From the NCBI GenBank assembly GCA_036971475.1, contig JBAIZL010000001.1:99228850-99292849 (forward strand): a stretch of 64,000 nucleotides of DNA, given 5' to 3'. Position numbers and translations under genes: made by a program. The notes below the pieces were generated by a model, which made no database searches, was not told where the DNA came from, and saw only the letters and a program-made list of their open reading frames with translations. The DNA comes from Prosapia bicincta (Eukaryota; Arthropoda; Insecta; Hemiptera; Cercopidae). Positions 1-9,790 of the stretch are shown piece by piece; the first letter of the stretch is position 1; the number at the start of each line of letters is the position of its first letter.

Positions 1-840
1 ATTAACTGTTCATATCTTTCTATCAAACATGAATTACAACATGAATAAAACAAAGTATTATATTTATTTGGCATCTATACAAAAACGTTTTACCTTTTAG
101 TTTTCTTTTGTAAACACATTTATAAAAAGTATTTACAGTGTTTATTTAAATGTTTACATTTTGCACAAAATATAACCAACGTTTAGGTACTTCTAGGCGT
201 TAGTATTTTTGCCAAATAATTTATAGGTCGTTTTTGGTTTAAAAAAATCCAGTATTACACCAAATATGTTTGTATGTTTTCTACTTTTATTTTACGAAAT
301 CACAGTATTTTTAACTATAGTCAAATATATTAGAAGCAACGTGCCTTTCAGTTTTATACGATCCAGTTCGTGTCGTACAGTTTGTAGCCTATATTTGGCC
401 ACATCAAGCACACGAAAAGGTTAGTTTTGCAGTTAAATTGATGTACATTACCTTTATCTTTTAACAGTGTCTGGGGACGGATTTATAAGCTATAGACGTA
501 AATGAAACTATTGGTGGTGCGATGCGAGATTTTAAAACAAGTGATCTAAACACAATCAAGCTGTGAATTTGGTAGGAAATACTAGTTTTTGTAATTGCTT
601 TTTTTAAAGTTTGAATAAAGATAATACAGTATATCCGTTCTGTACGTAATGAAAAATGTCTAATCGACAATTTCGATTTATTTGTTCATTTGAAGATAAA
701 ATCAATTTACTTTTTAGTTTAACTAATAGAATATAATTAATATTTGTATCCATGGTTTAATTCTTTGTGTTAAGAAAACATATTCAAAGACAATTCTAAA
801 TTTCTATTACGAAGTAGGTCTAAATAAAATTTTATTTTTT
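1..840. other. AT-rich non-coding stretch
   Basis: No convincing gene, repeat array or RNA gene is visible. Open frames are short and lack family motifs. The composition matches the intergenic or intronic background of the window. Confidence 0.6.
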
Positions 841-1200
841 GAAAGTTATAGTGCCACTATAAGACCACTATAAGAAGGTCACTCTAGCCAGGACCTTTTC
901 TTTCTACTAAGGATCAGTCAGTATTATCTCGTCTATGAAGGATAGGAAAGAATTGTTGATAGGGTCTTGACCCTTAGTAGAGGATATTGTGAAGTTATGG
1001 TATTACGTGTTTAAGGTTATGTATATGAAGTAGACCTACTCTCTACGAGAGCCTTAAAGAGGTATAAGTACATCCTTTATTTTACTACTTACTAGATCAA
1101 GAATAAAGGAGGTTAGGTGGAAATAGGAAGGACTGATGAAAGGAAATAATAATCAGCTTGTTTTACAAATAAGGGGGGAGCTATGGCATAAAGTAGGCAG
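841..1200. repeat. Possible decayed tandem-repeat DNA
   Basis: Short phrases echo the array that starts after 7170: 'gacctactct' near 1029 is followed by 'ccttaaagaggtataagtac', similar to the array's 'ttaaagagttacatac'. The segment may be an eroded outlier of that array. The similarity is weak and judged by eye. Confidence 0.25.
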
Positions 1201-1256
1201 AGTCGCTTATCTAATATATATTCATGTTTATTTGAGCCCTCGAGTTAACTATTAAC

Positions 1257-1367
1257 TGGTTGAATATCTAGTCAGAAGTTTATTTATTTAGTGCAACGTC
1301 GTTTCGACAACTAAATTAGTAGCCGACACGTTGCACTAATTAAACTTTTGAATCGATATTCAACCGG
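1257..1367. repeat. Imperfect inverted repeat (hairpin)
   Basis: The left arm (about 1257-1299, containing 'ggttgaatatc' and 'tagtgcaacg') is mirrored by the right arm (about 1330-1367, containing 'cgttgcacta' and 'gatattcaacc'), with roughly 30 bp between. It could be a small MITE or a solo hairpin. I see no clear target duplication. Confidence 0.55.
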
Positions 1368-1369
1368 CT

Positions 1370-2260
1370 TTACATTTATTCACTAAAATATATATGTTTG
1401 TCAATAGGGGTAAGGTGAGTTATAAATGGTATCCAAAGGGGTTTCAAGGCGTATTCAATCCTGCAGTCACAAAAAGATTTCTGTAATTCACGTGCATGAA
1501 ATCTGTAATTAATGAAGTGTTCCCATGAACAATTTAGAAATAAATTGTTCCGCCATTTTAAAAGAAGTTGTGAGTACAAGCATGGGATTTTCGAGGATTT
1601 ATATAGATCTTCCTGCATTTAGTCCTGGATGAAATCTACTCTTTATTCCCTTTTAACTACATAAGAACCATGTCCAAATACCTTACAGCAATTTTCAATG
1701 AAATGTTTTTCTGACCAAAAATGGAAAAAAATAGGTAAAAGTTTCCAATTATGTTTAAGATATTCATGCTGAGGGATGCTCTGCCGATGATGTGAGCACA
1801 CAAACTTGACTTTATTTAAATGGTCATTAAACAGTAGAGTGCATAAAATATACATAATACAGATAAACCAGCCTGCGGTGTTTGGCCTTGAAGACACTTC
1901 AAAACACAGACCCCTTTTTGTTCACCTAAGACCACCCTTTGTTGCGGTTTTATTAAGCGTCCACTTTTAAAACCTTATGAACGTTTCCCCAAGTTTCTTT
2001 TCCAAGGAAAGAGATTGTATATGTCTTTATTTATAAGACTTGATCAAACACAAATAAGTTGCATATTTGTTTCTTTTAGTTATATTCGAGTATATCATAG
2101 AGATATCTCATTTTATATATTTTGTTTTGAGTATCATTGTTATGAGTTGTTCTTTGATATGATATGACATATACATGACTTTCATTAAATTCCAAAAACA
2201 TGTATTCTTAAAAGAAAGTTTAAAGGACAAGCCTTCTTAAATAGGGAATCAAGTAGAAGT
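1370..2260. other. AT-rich non-coding stretch
   Basis: No supportable gene or repeat. The small open frames here have no recognisable motif. Confidence 0.55.
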
Positions 2261-2261
2261 A

Positions 2262-2321
2262 AAACATGCCAAAGAAGTACATAATGCTCCAATAAGTATA
2301 GATGTAGAAGAGAAATATAGT
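2262..2321. repeat. Left fragment of a tandem-array unit split by the BEL insertion
   Basis: The sequence 'ataatgctccaa...gatgtagaagagaa' matches the end of array units found after 7170, for example at 9961-9993. It stops at 2321, exactly where the BEL element begins. The rest of the same unit ('attgctttaaagagttata') resumes after the element near 7175. The array is therefore older than the insertion. Confidence 0.85.
2317..2321. repeat. Target site duplication, left copy (ATAGT)
   Basis: ATAGT at 2317-2321 is repeated at 7170-7174, immediately outside the two LTRs. A 5-bp duplication fits LTR-retrotransposon integration and is usual for BEL/Pao elements. Confidence 0.9.
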
Positions 2322-3284
2322 TGTATAGTTTTGGTAGCAAAACTAAAGACAGAAAATGAAAATAGGGTAGTTCAAATCATTAGCGGTTACACTAAAACGT
2401 CCGGAAGACCACCCACGCTTTGTTGGAGCAGTGTGGGGTCTGCTTTATTAATAAGAAAAAAAACACTGAATTTAAATTTAACACTAAACGTTAATTAAAA
2501 GAAATAGTTCAATTTTATGAGTGAAGTTAAGCCTACGCCACTTACCCTTCCAAACTGTATGAGGTTCTTGAAGAGCGGTGAGTCGTTCGACGAAACAGGC
2601 CTGTTTGGTGTCTAGCAGAGATGAAAGAAGGTTCTCGACGAGTGGCATGAACTACAACTCATTTAAGATTATTGTAAAGTAAAATCACTTCAAATAGTCA
2701 CTACAGAAAAGCTTTAATCAACACTTGATAGTTCACACACGAGGTTAAAGAGTTAATTGTCTGCGGTGTAATGAAATACCACGCGGCTAACCTAACAAAT
2801 TACACTTGTATAAAGAAAGCGGTTTCAAACAGTTTTATCGCGGCTAAAATCGTTAATTCATAGTTAGAACGCATCTAAAACCTTAATTGAGCGTAATCAG
2901 TAAGCGGGGTAATAATCAGACGCGGTTTAAACCCGATGTAGTCGGCTAAAACACTTGAACAGAAACCAGGAATGCCGCACTAGAAAGCCATGTTGCAAGA
3001 AGTGTGTGTAACTTGAGAAGACGGAAATGCTAGCAAACGGTAACTAAATCAGATAATTAGTCTAAAGCCATAGATGAATAGTCTAGAGTCATCTGGTGAC
3101 TGGATCGTAAAACCTACTTGTTTGCAGTAAAAGAATCCTAGATTCTGGTCGGCAATGAAAGTCTAGTAGGCGGTGGAACTTGAACTGTGATAAACACCAG
3201 CTGATTGCTAGGTTGTACGAACTAATGAGAATTGTAAACAAACGTGGTCTGTTGAAAGTGAGGTTAAGGATCCTGTACTTAACA
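2322..3284 (-). repeat. 3' LTR of the BEL element (element orientation)
   Basis: 963 bp, matching 6207-7169 with one visible substitution. The boundaries are fixed by the end of the match on both sides and by the flanking ATAGT duplication. In element orientation this is the downstream LTR because the coding frame runs on the - strand. Confidence 0.93.
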
Positions 3285-3463
3285 TACCGCCCACCAAAAC
3301 GAATGTTTTTAATCCGCCAGGTGGGTAGGGGGCGAAGAACCAGAAAGAAACCGGAAACCGAGGGTGCCGAAGAGAAAAAAGTGGCAGGGAAAACGAAGAA
3401 AACCAAAAGAAACAAAAGGGGCAAGAGCGCCGAAGAAAGAACCTGTAGGAAAGCGGTGAAGAA
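3285..3463 (-). other. BEL 3' untranslated region with candidate polypurine tract
   Basis: On the - strand, the bases just before the 3' LTR read 'ttttggtgggcggta', G/purine-rich and suitable as a plus-strand primer. The rest of the segment is C/T-rich on the - strand. An open frame on the opposite strand here is only a consequence of this composition. Confidence 0.5.
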
Positions 3464-3757
3464 CTAATGATGAAGCGGAAAGCCGACGAGCTTGTTGACT
3501 GGTCTCTTCAGTTGTCCATGTGCAGTCTTGACAGTAGCTACCCTATCGACGTGGTCTGTTCCTGGATGCAATTTGAGGATCCGACCCATAGGCCAATGAA
3601 GAGGGTTCGAATGTTCACCAGTTATGAAGACGATTTGATTCTCCTTGAGTGGCGCCGAGTCCTTATTCCACTTGTGCCGTTGAATTTGTGTGTGTAGGTA
3701 TTGGGTGGACCAAGTTTTCCAGAAGCGGTTGGACATTTGCTGAAGAGGTGGCGGTTG
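3464..3757 (-). pseudogene. BEL/Pao integrase C-terminal domain (DUF5641-like) fragment
   Basis: This is the last part of a Pao-type polyprotein. The translation has the family pattern FWKTWS..YL, then K.N.....L, W..GRI, HPG.D...RV and a RPV.KL end (residues about 5-86 of the open segment). In intact elements this small DNA-binding-type domain follows the integrase core. Here it is in the same frame as the upstream Gag-protease ORF but separated from it by one TAG (3758-3760). Seven proline/glutamine-rich codons link that stop to the first methionine. It is a remnant left after internal deletion. Readthrough of TAG would attach it to the upstream protein, but I see no evidence that this happens. 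Confidence 0.8.
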
Positions 3758-6106
3758 CTAAAAGGGGTGATTTCGTGGAGGCTGATGAACTCTCCCGCCC
3801 ACCATGAGCATTCCGGAGGCGTCGACTAGAGGGCGAAGAGACTCGGTGATATGGTTAAATCTTCTAACGGGGCCACTGGTGGTGGTACCCTTGGGTAAGT
3901 TCTTGTAGCGTTGAGTGTCTTTAATGGTGCGGATGACTTCTTTCCTCTCCATGGATCGACGTGCAGGGGTGTAACGAGCGTCTAATCTTGTAGTGAAGGC
4001 GTGAGGTTGACGACATAGATGGTCTGGAAGCGATCCTGAGATAATCCATCCGAAGAAAGTGTTTAGGGCAGCAGGTTGACCTTTGATTATGGTCTGTGGT
4101 TCATTAATAAGACTGCGGTTAAATACGTCAGATCCAAGAATTAAGTCAATTTGGGCAGGAGTGTCAAAGTGAGGGTCAGCAAGTTGGAGATGACTGTAAC
4201 GTGCGTGTATACTGGGTGTTAGTGCGATTGATGGAAGAGGGTCAGTGATGTGAGGTAGTACTGCAGCTTCGACATCGAGTTTGAAATTTGAGGCATATCT
4301 AGAAGAGATTTGTAGGGACACATATTCTGATATATGTGTGGTTTGAGAAGCGACCCCGACAAGAGAAACATTTGATTTCCTAGTAGGTAAGCTCAACATT
4401 GCGGTTGCGGGTTTTGTTATGACAGACACTTGACTGCCTGGGTCAATGATTGCCCGAAGGATATACGGATTTCCAAAATGATCATTTACAATGACTTGAG
4501 CGGTGCCTAATAAGGCAGAAGCGACGTTAGTTTTATCGGCGCTGGCGAGAGGTTTTCCATTGGCAATTGAATGGTTGCAGTCATTGGCTGAGTTTGGGTG
4601 TCGATGCGTGCACGGTCGCTGGGGCGAAGCTGAGTTAGAGTCATGTAACAAGGAGTGATGATTACCGTTGCAATGTTTACAAGTCTTGAGTGACTTGCAT
4701 TTGTTTTGGTAGTGGGTGCCGAAACAATTAAAACAGCGCTGCATATGTCGTATAGACTCGCGACGTTCCTGAGCTTTTAGTTTGAGAAAGTCTGGACAAC
4801 AAAAGATATTGTGAATGGCTGAACAATAGAAACACTGTGCTGCGGACGGATCGTTACGAGGCGGGTTGGTAGGTCTGGTAGACAAGCGCGGTCTGGGTAA
4901 ATTTTGTCTAACAAGCGGTGATGGTTGTGGTGCGGGTGCTCTTCGGTTGAACTGGATGCGTTGGCTTATCACTGGTGGTCGCAAAGCCTGCGGTTGAGTC
5001 CTGGCGGTGTGGTGCATTGTACTGCGGTGATGACCTTCATTCAGCTGTGCGGCTTCATCTGCGTAGTCGGCAGGGTTACTAGTAGCGGCTGCGGTAGTCG
5101 ATATCAGCGTCATGAGTCTAGTGGGGTATTCGAGGTGCGGTGTTGGACTCTCAGGAGATGTATTACTCAAGTCAGGTTCGTTGACAGAGGAGACCGATAG
5201 TTGGGGTTGTTGGCTTGTGCTAGCTGCGGTTGAAGTCGAAGGCTGGTTGAGCAATTCCATTGCCCTAGCTTGTTCAGTTACAAAATCATTCAAGCTGCGG
5301 TAAGTAGGCATAGTGTTGGTGCCTAGCCTGGTTTCAAAATTAAGACGAGTCTTCGGATCTAAATTATTAACTGCCATTTGAAACAACAGAAAATCTGCCA
5401 AGTCCGGTAAGTTAATGGCCTTCAAGGCACATACTGCGTTAGAGTGTGCGGTTAGAAAGCGGTTGAGTTCTGAGTGCGAAGCGGTTTGCATTGATTTGAA
5501 CTCTTGAATCTGTTTGAAGTAATGATCGGCTAGCCTGCGTGGGTTGGCATAGCGGTTTCTTAGAGCGTTGTAAGCTATTGCATAATTATTGTCTGAAATT
5601 GTTAAGCCGGTAATGATTGCTAAGGCATCGCCTTTTAAAGTTGATTTTAAGTACTGAAATTTTTGTACTGCGGTCAGATTTGCATTAGAGTGGATCATAG
5701 AGTCAAACATAGTGATAAAGTCTGTCCATTCACTGTTATTGCCTGAGAAAGTGGGTACTTGTAGGCTTGGCAGACTGATGCAATTATTTGTGAGGTTAGC
5801 CGGTGAAATTTCCTTTTCTTCAGATTTTATAATGCCTGGACATTTAGCCAGGATGGGCAAATACAAAAGTTGAAATTTGGCTTTCAATTGAAAAGCCTTT
5901 TCTGCGGTTTCAGCGACTTCATGCTCAAAACTTTTTTCCATATATTCGTATGTGTCAATAAAGTTGCCGTGGATGCGTCGGATTTCGCTAATGAGACCTG
6001 TAGGGATATCATTTCCAGTAATTATGTTAATGACCTGTTCCAGGTCCTCAATGATATTATTTAATTTTGATAAATAATAATCGGTATTAATTGCCATTTT
6101 TAACAA
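3758..6106 (-). CDS. BEL/Pao Gag-protease polyprotein fused to integrase N-terminus (RT deleted)
   Basis: A 782-residue ORF. Residues about 1-270 are the Pao-type Gag region (DUF1759-like, with a F.G....W..F...F pattern near 118-135). A serine/proline/glutamine-rich linker follows. Two zinc-knuckle clusters lie near residues 423-480, including a C-x2-C-x3-H-x4-C. The aspartic protease has DPGSQVSVIT near residue 552, where the family usually has D-S/T-G-S, so Pro replaces Ser/Thr. The ILGSDVF and FGWIISG motifs end the protease region near 690. Where reverse transcriptase should begin, the sequence moves to an integrase N-terminal stretch ending in L.PLVD..G...VGGR and a final HPF before TAG. 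Gag could form particles; replication would need enzymes from elsewhere. Start: first ATG; a second ATG three codons later is equally usable. Confidence 0.85.
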   Translation of the reverse strand: MLKMAINTDYYLSKLNNIIEDLEQVINIITGNDIPTGLISEIRRIHGNFIDTYEYMEKSFEHEVAETAEKAFQLKAKFQLLYLPILAKCPGIIKSEEKEISPANLTNNCISLPSLQVPTFSGNNSEWTDFITMFDSMIHSNANLTAVQKFQYLKSTLKGDALAIITGLTISDNNYAIAYNALRNRYANPRRLADHYFKQIQEFKSMQTASHSELNRFLTAHSNAVCALKAINLPDLADFLLFQMAVNNLDPKTRLNFETRLGTNTMPTYRSLNDFVTEQARAMELLNQPSTSTAASTSQQPQLSVSSVNEPDLSNTSPESPTPHLEYPTRLMTLISTTAAATSNPADYADEAAQLNEGHHRSTMHHTARTQPQALRPPVISQRIQFNRRAPAPQPSPLVRQNLPRPRLSTRPTNPPRNDPSAAQCFYCSAIHNIFCCPDFLKLKAQERRESIRHMQRCFNCFGTHYQNKCKSLKTCKHCNGNHHSLLHDSNSASPQRPCTHRHPNSANDCNHSIANGKPLASADKTNVASALLGTAQVIVNDHFGNPYILRAIIDPGSQVSVITKPATAMLSLPTRKSNVSLVGVASQTTHISEYVSLQISSRYASNFKLDVEAAVLPHITDPLPSIALTPSIHARYSHLQLADPHFDTPAQIDLILGSDVFNRSLINEPQTIIKGQPAALNTFFGWIISGSLPDHLCRQPHAFTTRLDARYTPARRSMERKEVIRTIKDTQRYKNLPKGTTTSGPVRRFNHITESLRPLVDASGMLMVGGRVHQPPRNHPF

Positions 6107-6206
6107 CAGAAAATAAAATTAGTTAAGGAAATTTTTAAAGATGAATTTTGCAGTGAACTGTATCCTATGGTTTATTTGATTCAAATTATCCGGCCCATGT
6201 TGACCA
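6107..6206 (-). other. BEL leader with candidate primer binding site
   Basis: In element orientation the 5' LTR ends in CA and is followed directly by TGGTCAACATGGGCCGG (about 6190-6206, - strand). TGG next to the LTR is the expected start of a tRNA-complementary primer binding site. I cannot assign the tRNA with confidence. The leader to the first ATG is about 100 bp. Confidence 0.6.
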
Positions 6207-7169
6207 TGTATAGTTTTGGTAGCAAAACTAAAGACAGAAAATGAAAATAGGGTAGTTCAAATCATTAGCGGTTACACTAAAACGTCCGGAAGACCACCCA
6301 CGCTTTGTTGGAGCAGTATGGGGTCTGCTTTATTAATAAGAAAAAAAACACTGAATTTAAATTTAACACTAAACGTTAATTAAAAGAAATAGTTCAATTT
6401 TATGAGTGAAGTTAAGCCTACGCCACTTACCCTTCCAAACTGTATGAGGTTCTTGAAGAGCGGTGAGTCGTTCGACGAAACAGGCCTGTTTGGTGTCTAG
6501 CAGAGATGAAAGAAGGTTCTCGACGAGTGGCATGAACTACAACTCATTTAAGATTATTGTAAAGTAAAATCACTTCAAATAGTCACTACAGAAAAGCTTT
6601 AATCAACACTTGATAGTTCACACACGAGGTTAAAGAGTTAATTGTCTGCGGTGTAATGAAATACCACGCGGCTAACCTAACAAATTACACTTGTATAAAG
6701 AAAGCGGTTTCAAACAGTTTTATCGCGGCTAAAATCGTTAATTCATAGTTAGAACGCATCTAAAACCTTAATTGAGCGTAATCAGTAAGCGGGGTAATAA
6801 TCAGACGCGGTTTAAACCCGATGTAGTCGGCTAAAACACTTGAACAGAAACCAGGAATGCCGCACTAGAAAGCCATGTTGCAAGAAGTGTGTGTAACTTG
6901 AGAAGACGGAAATGCTAGCAAACGGTAACTAAATCAGATAATTAGTCTAAAGCCATAGATGAATAGTCTAGAGTCATCTGGTGACTGGATCGTAAAACCT
7001 ACTTGTTTGCAGTAAAAGAATCCTAGATTCTGGTCGGCAATGAAAGTCTAGTAGGCGGTGGAACTTGAACTGTGATAAACACCAGCTGATTGCTAGGTTG
7101 TACGAACTAATGAGAATTGTAAACAAACGTGGTCTGTTGAAAGTGAGGTTAAGGATCCTGTACTTAACA
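6207..7169 (-). repeat. 5' LTR of the BEL element (element orientation)
   Basis: 963-bp copy matching 2322-3284. It ends at 7169 and is followed by the right target duplication ATAGT (7170-7174). Promoter elements for the - strand transcript should lie here; I could not pick a unique TATA or initiator. Confidence 0.93.
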
Positions 7170-9790
7170 ATAGTATTGCTTTAAAGAGTTATATACTTAA
7201 ACCAGATTTACTCTATATTGGGTAAAAAGATATAAGCCCAAAGATATTGTGTCCAAAGTTTCAGACTTCTCATTACACCCTTGTGTAGAAAGAATGATAA
7301 GTGCGTGAAGATGTGAAACGAAGAAGCATATAATACTCCAATGAGAGTACATGTAGAGGGGAACTATTGTATTGCTTTGAAGAGTTACACACTTTAACTA
7401 GACCTACTATATATCGAGTCCAAAGATATAAACCCAAAGATATTGTGTCCAAAGCTTTAGTCTCCTCATTACACCCTCGTGTAGAAAGAATTAAAAGCAC
7501 GTGCAGAGGTGTGACGAAGAAGCATATATTGATCCAATGATAATAGATGTAGAAAGGCACTATTGTATTGCTTTAAAGAGTTACATACTTTACCCAGACC
7601 TACTCTATATTGGGAAAAAAATTAGGCCCAAAGATATGTGTTTAAAGTTTCAGTCTTCTCATTACACCCTTGTGTAGAAAGAATGATAAGCAAGTGCAGA
7701 GGTGTGTAGAAAGAATGATAAGCACTGTCAGAGTTGTGGCGAAGAAGCATATATTGCTCTAATGACAGTAGATGTAGAGGGGAACTATTGTATAGCTATT
7801 ATGAGTCCAAAGATATAAACTCAAAGCTATTGTGTCCAATGTTTCAGTCTTCTCATTACTGCCTTGTGTAGAGAGAATGATAAGCACGTGCAGAGGTGTG
7901 GCGAAGAAACATATAATGCTCCAATGAGAGTACATGTAGAGGGGAATTATTGTATTGCTTTGAAGACCTACATACTTAACTAGTGCTACTCTATATTGAG
8001 TCCAAATATTTAGCCCCAAAGATATTGTATCCAAAGTTTCAGTGTTCTCGTTACACCCTTGTGTAAAAAGAATGATAAGCACGTGCAGAGGTGTGTAGAA
8101 AGAATGATAGGCACAAGCAAAGGTGTGGTGAAGAAGCATATATATTGCTATAATGACAGTAGATGTAGAAGGAAACTATCGTATTGCTTTAAAGAGTTAC
8201 ATACTTTAACTAGACCTACTTTATATTGAGTCCAAAGTAATAAGCCCAAAGATAATGTGTCCTAAGTTTCAGTCTTTTTATTACACCCTTGTGTAGAAAG
8301 AATGATAAGAAAGTGCAGAGGTGTGTAGAAAGAATGATAAGCACGTGCAAGGGTGTGGCGAAAGAAGTATATGATGCTCCAATTATAGTAGATGTAGAAA
8401 AAATATAGTATTGCTTTAAATAGCTACATACTTTAACCTGACGTACTCTATATTGGGTAAAAAGATATAAGCCCAAAGATATTATGTCTTAAGTTACAGG
8501 CTTCTCATTACACCCTTGGGTAGAAAGAATGATAAGCACGTGCAGAAATGTGTAGAAAGAATGATAAGCACGTGCAGAGGTATGGCGAAGAAGCGTATAA
8601 TGATCCAATGACAGTACATGTAGAGGGGAAAAATTGTATTGCTTTAAAGAGTTACATACTTAAACTAGACATACTCTATTTCGAGTCCAAAGATATAAAC
8701 CCAAAGATATTGTGTCCAAAGGTTTAGTCTCCTCATTACACCCTCGTGTAGAAAGAATTATAAGCACGTGCAAAGGTGTGGCGAAAAAGCATATATTGCT
8801 CCAATGACAGTAGATGTAGAAAGGATTTTTTGTATTGCTTTAAAAAATTACATACATTACCCAGACCTACTCTATATTTGGTCCAACAATATAATCCCAA
8901 AGATGTTGTGTCCAAAGTTTTAGTATTCTTATTACGCCCTTGTGTAGAAAGAATGATAAGCACGTGCAGAGGTGTAGCGAAGAAGCATATATTGCTCCAA
9001 TGACAGTAGATGTTGAGGGGAACTATTGTATTGCTTTAAAGATATACGTTTTTTAACCAGACCTACTCTATTTTGAGTCCAAAGATATAAACCCAAAGAT
9101 ATTGTGTCCAAAGTTTCAGTCTTATCATTACACCTTTGTGTAGAGAGAATAATAAGTACATGCAAACGTGTGGCGGAAAAGCATATATTGCTCCAACGAC
9201 AGTAGATGCAGAAGGGAACTATTGTATTGCTTGAAAGAGTAACATACAATAACTAGGCCTACTCTATATTGCGTCTAAAGAAATAAGCCCAAAGATATTG
9301 TGTCCTAACTTTCAGTCTTTTCATTACACCCTTGTGTATAAAGAATGATAAGCATGTGCAAAGGTGTGTAGAAGGAATGATAATCACAAGCAGAGATGTG
9401 GCGAAGAAGTATATATTGCTCCAATGACAGTAGATATAGAAGGGAACTATTGTAATGCTTTAAAAAGTTACATACAATAACTAGACCTACTCCATATTGA
9501 GTTCAAAGATATAAGCCCAAAGATATTGTGTCCAAAGTTTTAGTCTTCTCATTACACCCTTGTGTAGAAAGAATGATAAGCAAGTGTAGACGTGAGACGT
9601 AAGGAGTATATAATGTTTCAATGACAGTACATGTAGAAGAGAACTATAGTATTGTTTCAAAGAGTCTCATAAATAAGCTAGACCTACTCTATATTGGGTT
9701 CAAAGACGTATCATCAAAGATGTTGGGTCCAAAATATTAGTGTTCTCAATATACCCTGGTTTAGAAATAATGATAAGCGCGTGCAGACGT
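7170..9790. repeat. Diverged tandem array, ~160-230-bp units
   Basis: At least twelve copies of a unit containing 'attgctttaaagagttacatac', 'agacctactctatatt', 'ttacacccttgtgtagaaag', 'aatgataagcacgtgcagag' and 'gctccaatgacagtagatg'. Spacing between equivalent points varies (about 160-230 bp) because some units carry an extra partial duplication of the 'gtgtagaaagaatgataagc' segment, for example near 7690-7720 and 8070-8105. Copies differ by many substitutions, so this is the older part of the array. Short open frames on either strand are by-products of the repeat. Confidence 0.9.

Larger units (their letters stand above)
2322..7169 (-). mobile_element. BEL/Pao LTR retrotransposon, internally deleted, young
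   Basis: A 4848-bp element with two 963-bp direct LTRs (TG...CA on the + strand), a 5-bp ATAGT target duplication, and coding sequence on the - strand. It encodes a Gag-like region, zinc knuckles and an aspartic protease. It then jumps straight to the integrase N-terminal region and, after an amber stop, to the integrase C-terminal domain. Reverse transcriptase, RNase H and the integrase catalytic core are absent. The LTRs differ at one site I can see (g near 2432, a near 6317), so integration was recent. The element must have been mobilised in trans by an intact relative, or have lost its core just before or during its last transposition. It sits within a tandem-array unit. Confidence 0.93.

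Noticed and set aside
3600..3625. tRNA-like 'gggttcgaatgttcacc'
   Set aside because: Only a T-loop-like phrase; no cloverleaf around it, and it lies antisense to the BEL integrase fragment.
3180..3697. 95- and 76-codon + strand frames
   Set aside because: Antisense to the BEL 3' region and integrase C-terminal fragment, one partly inside the LTR.
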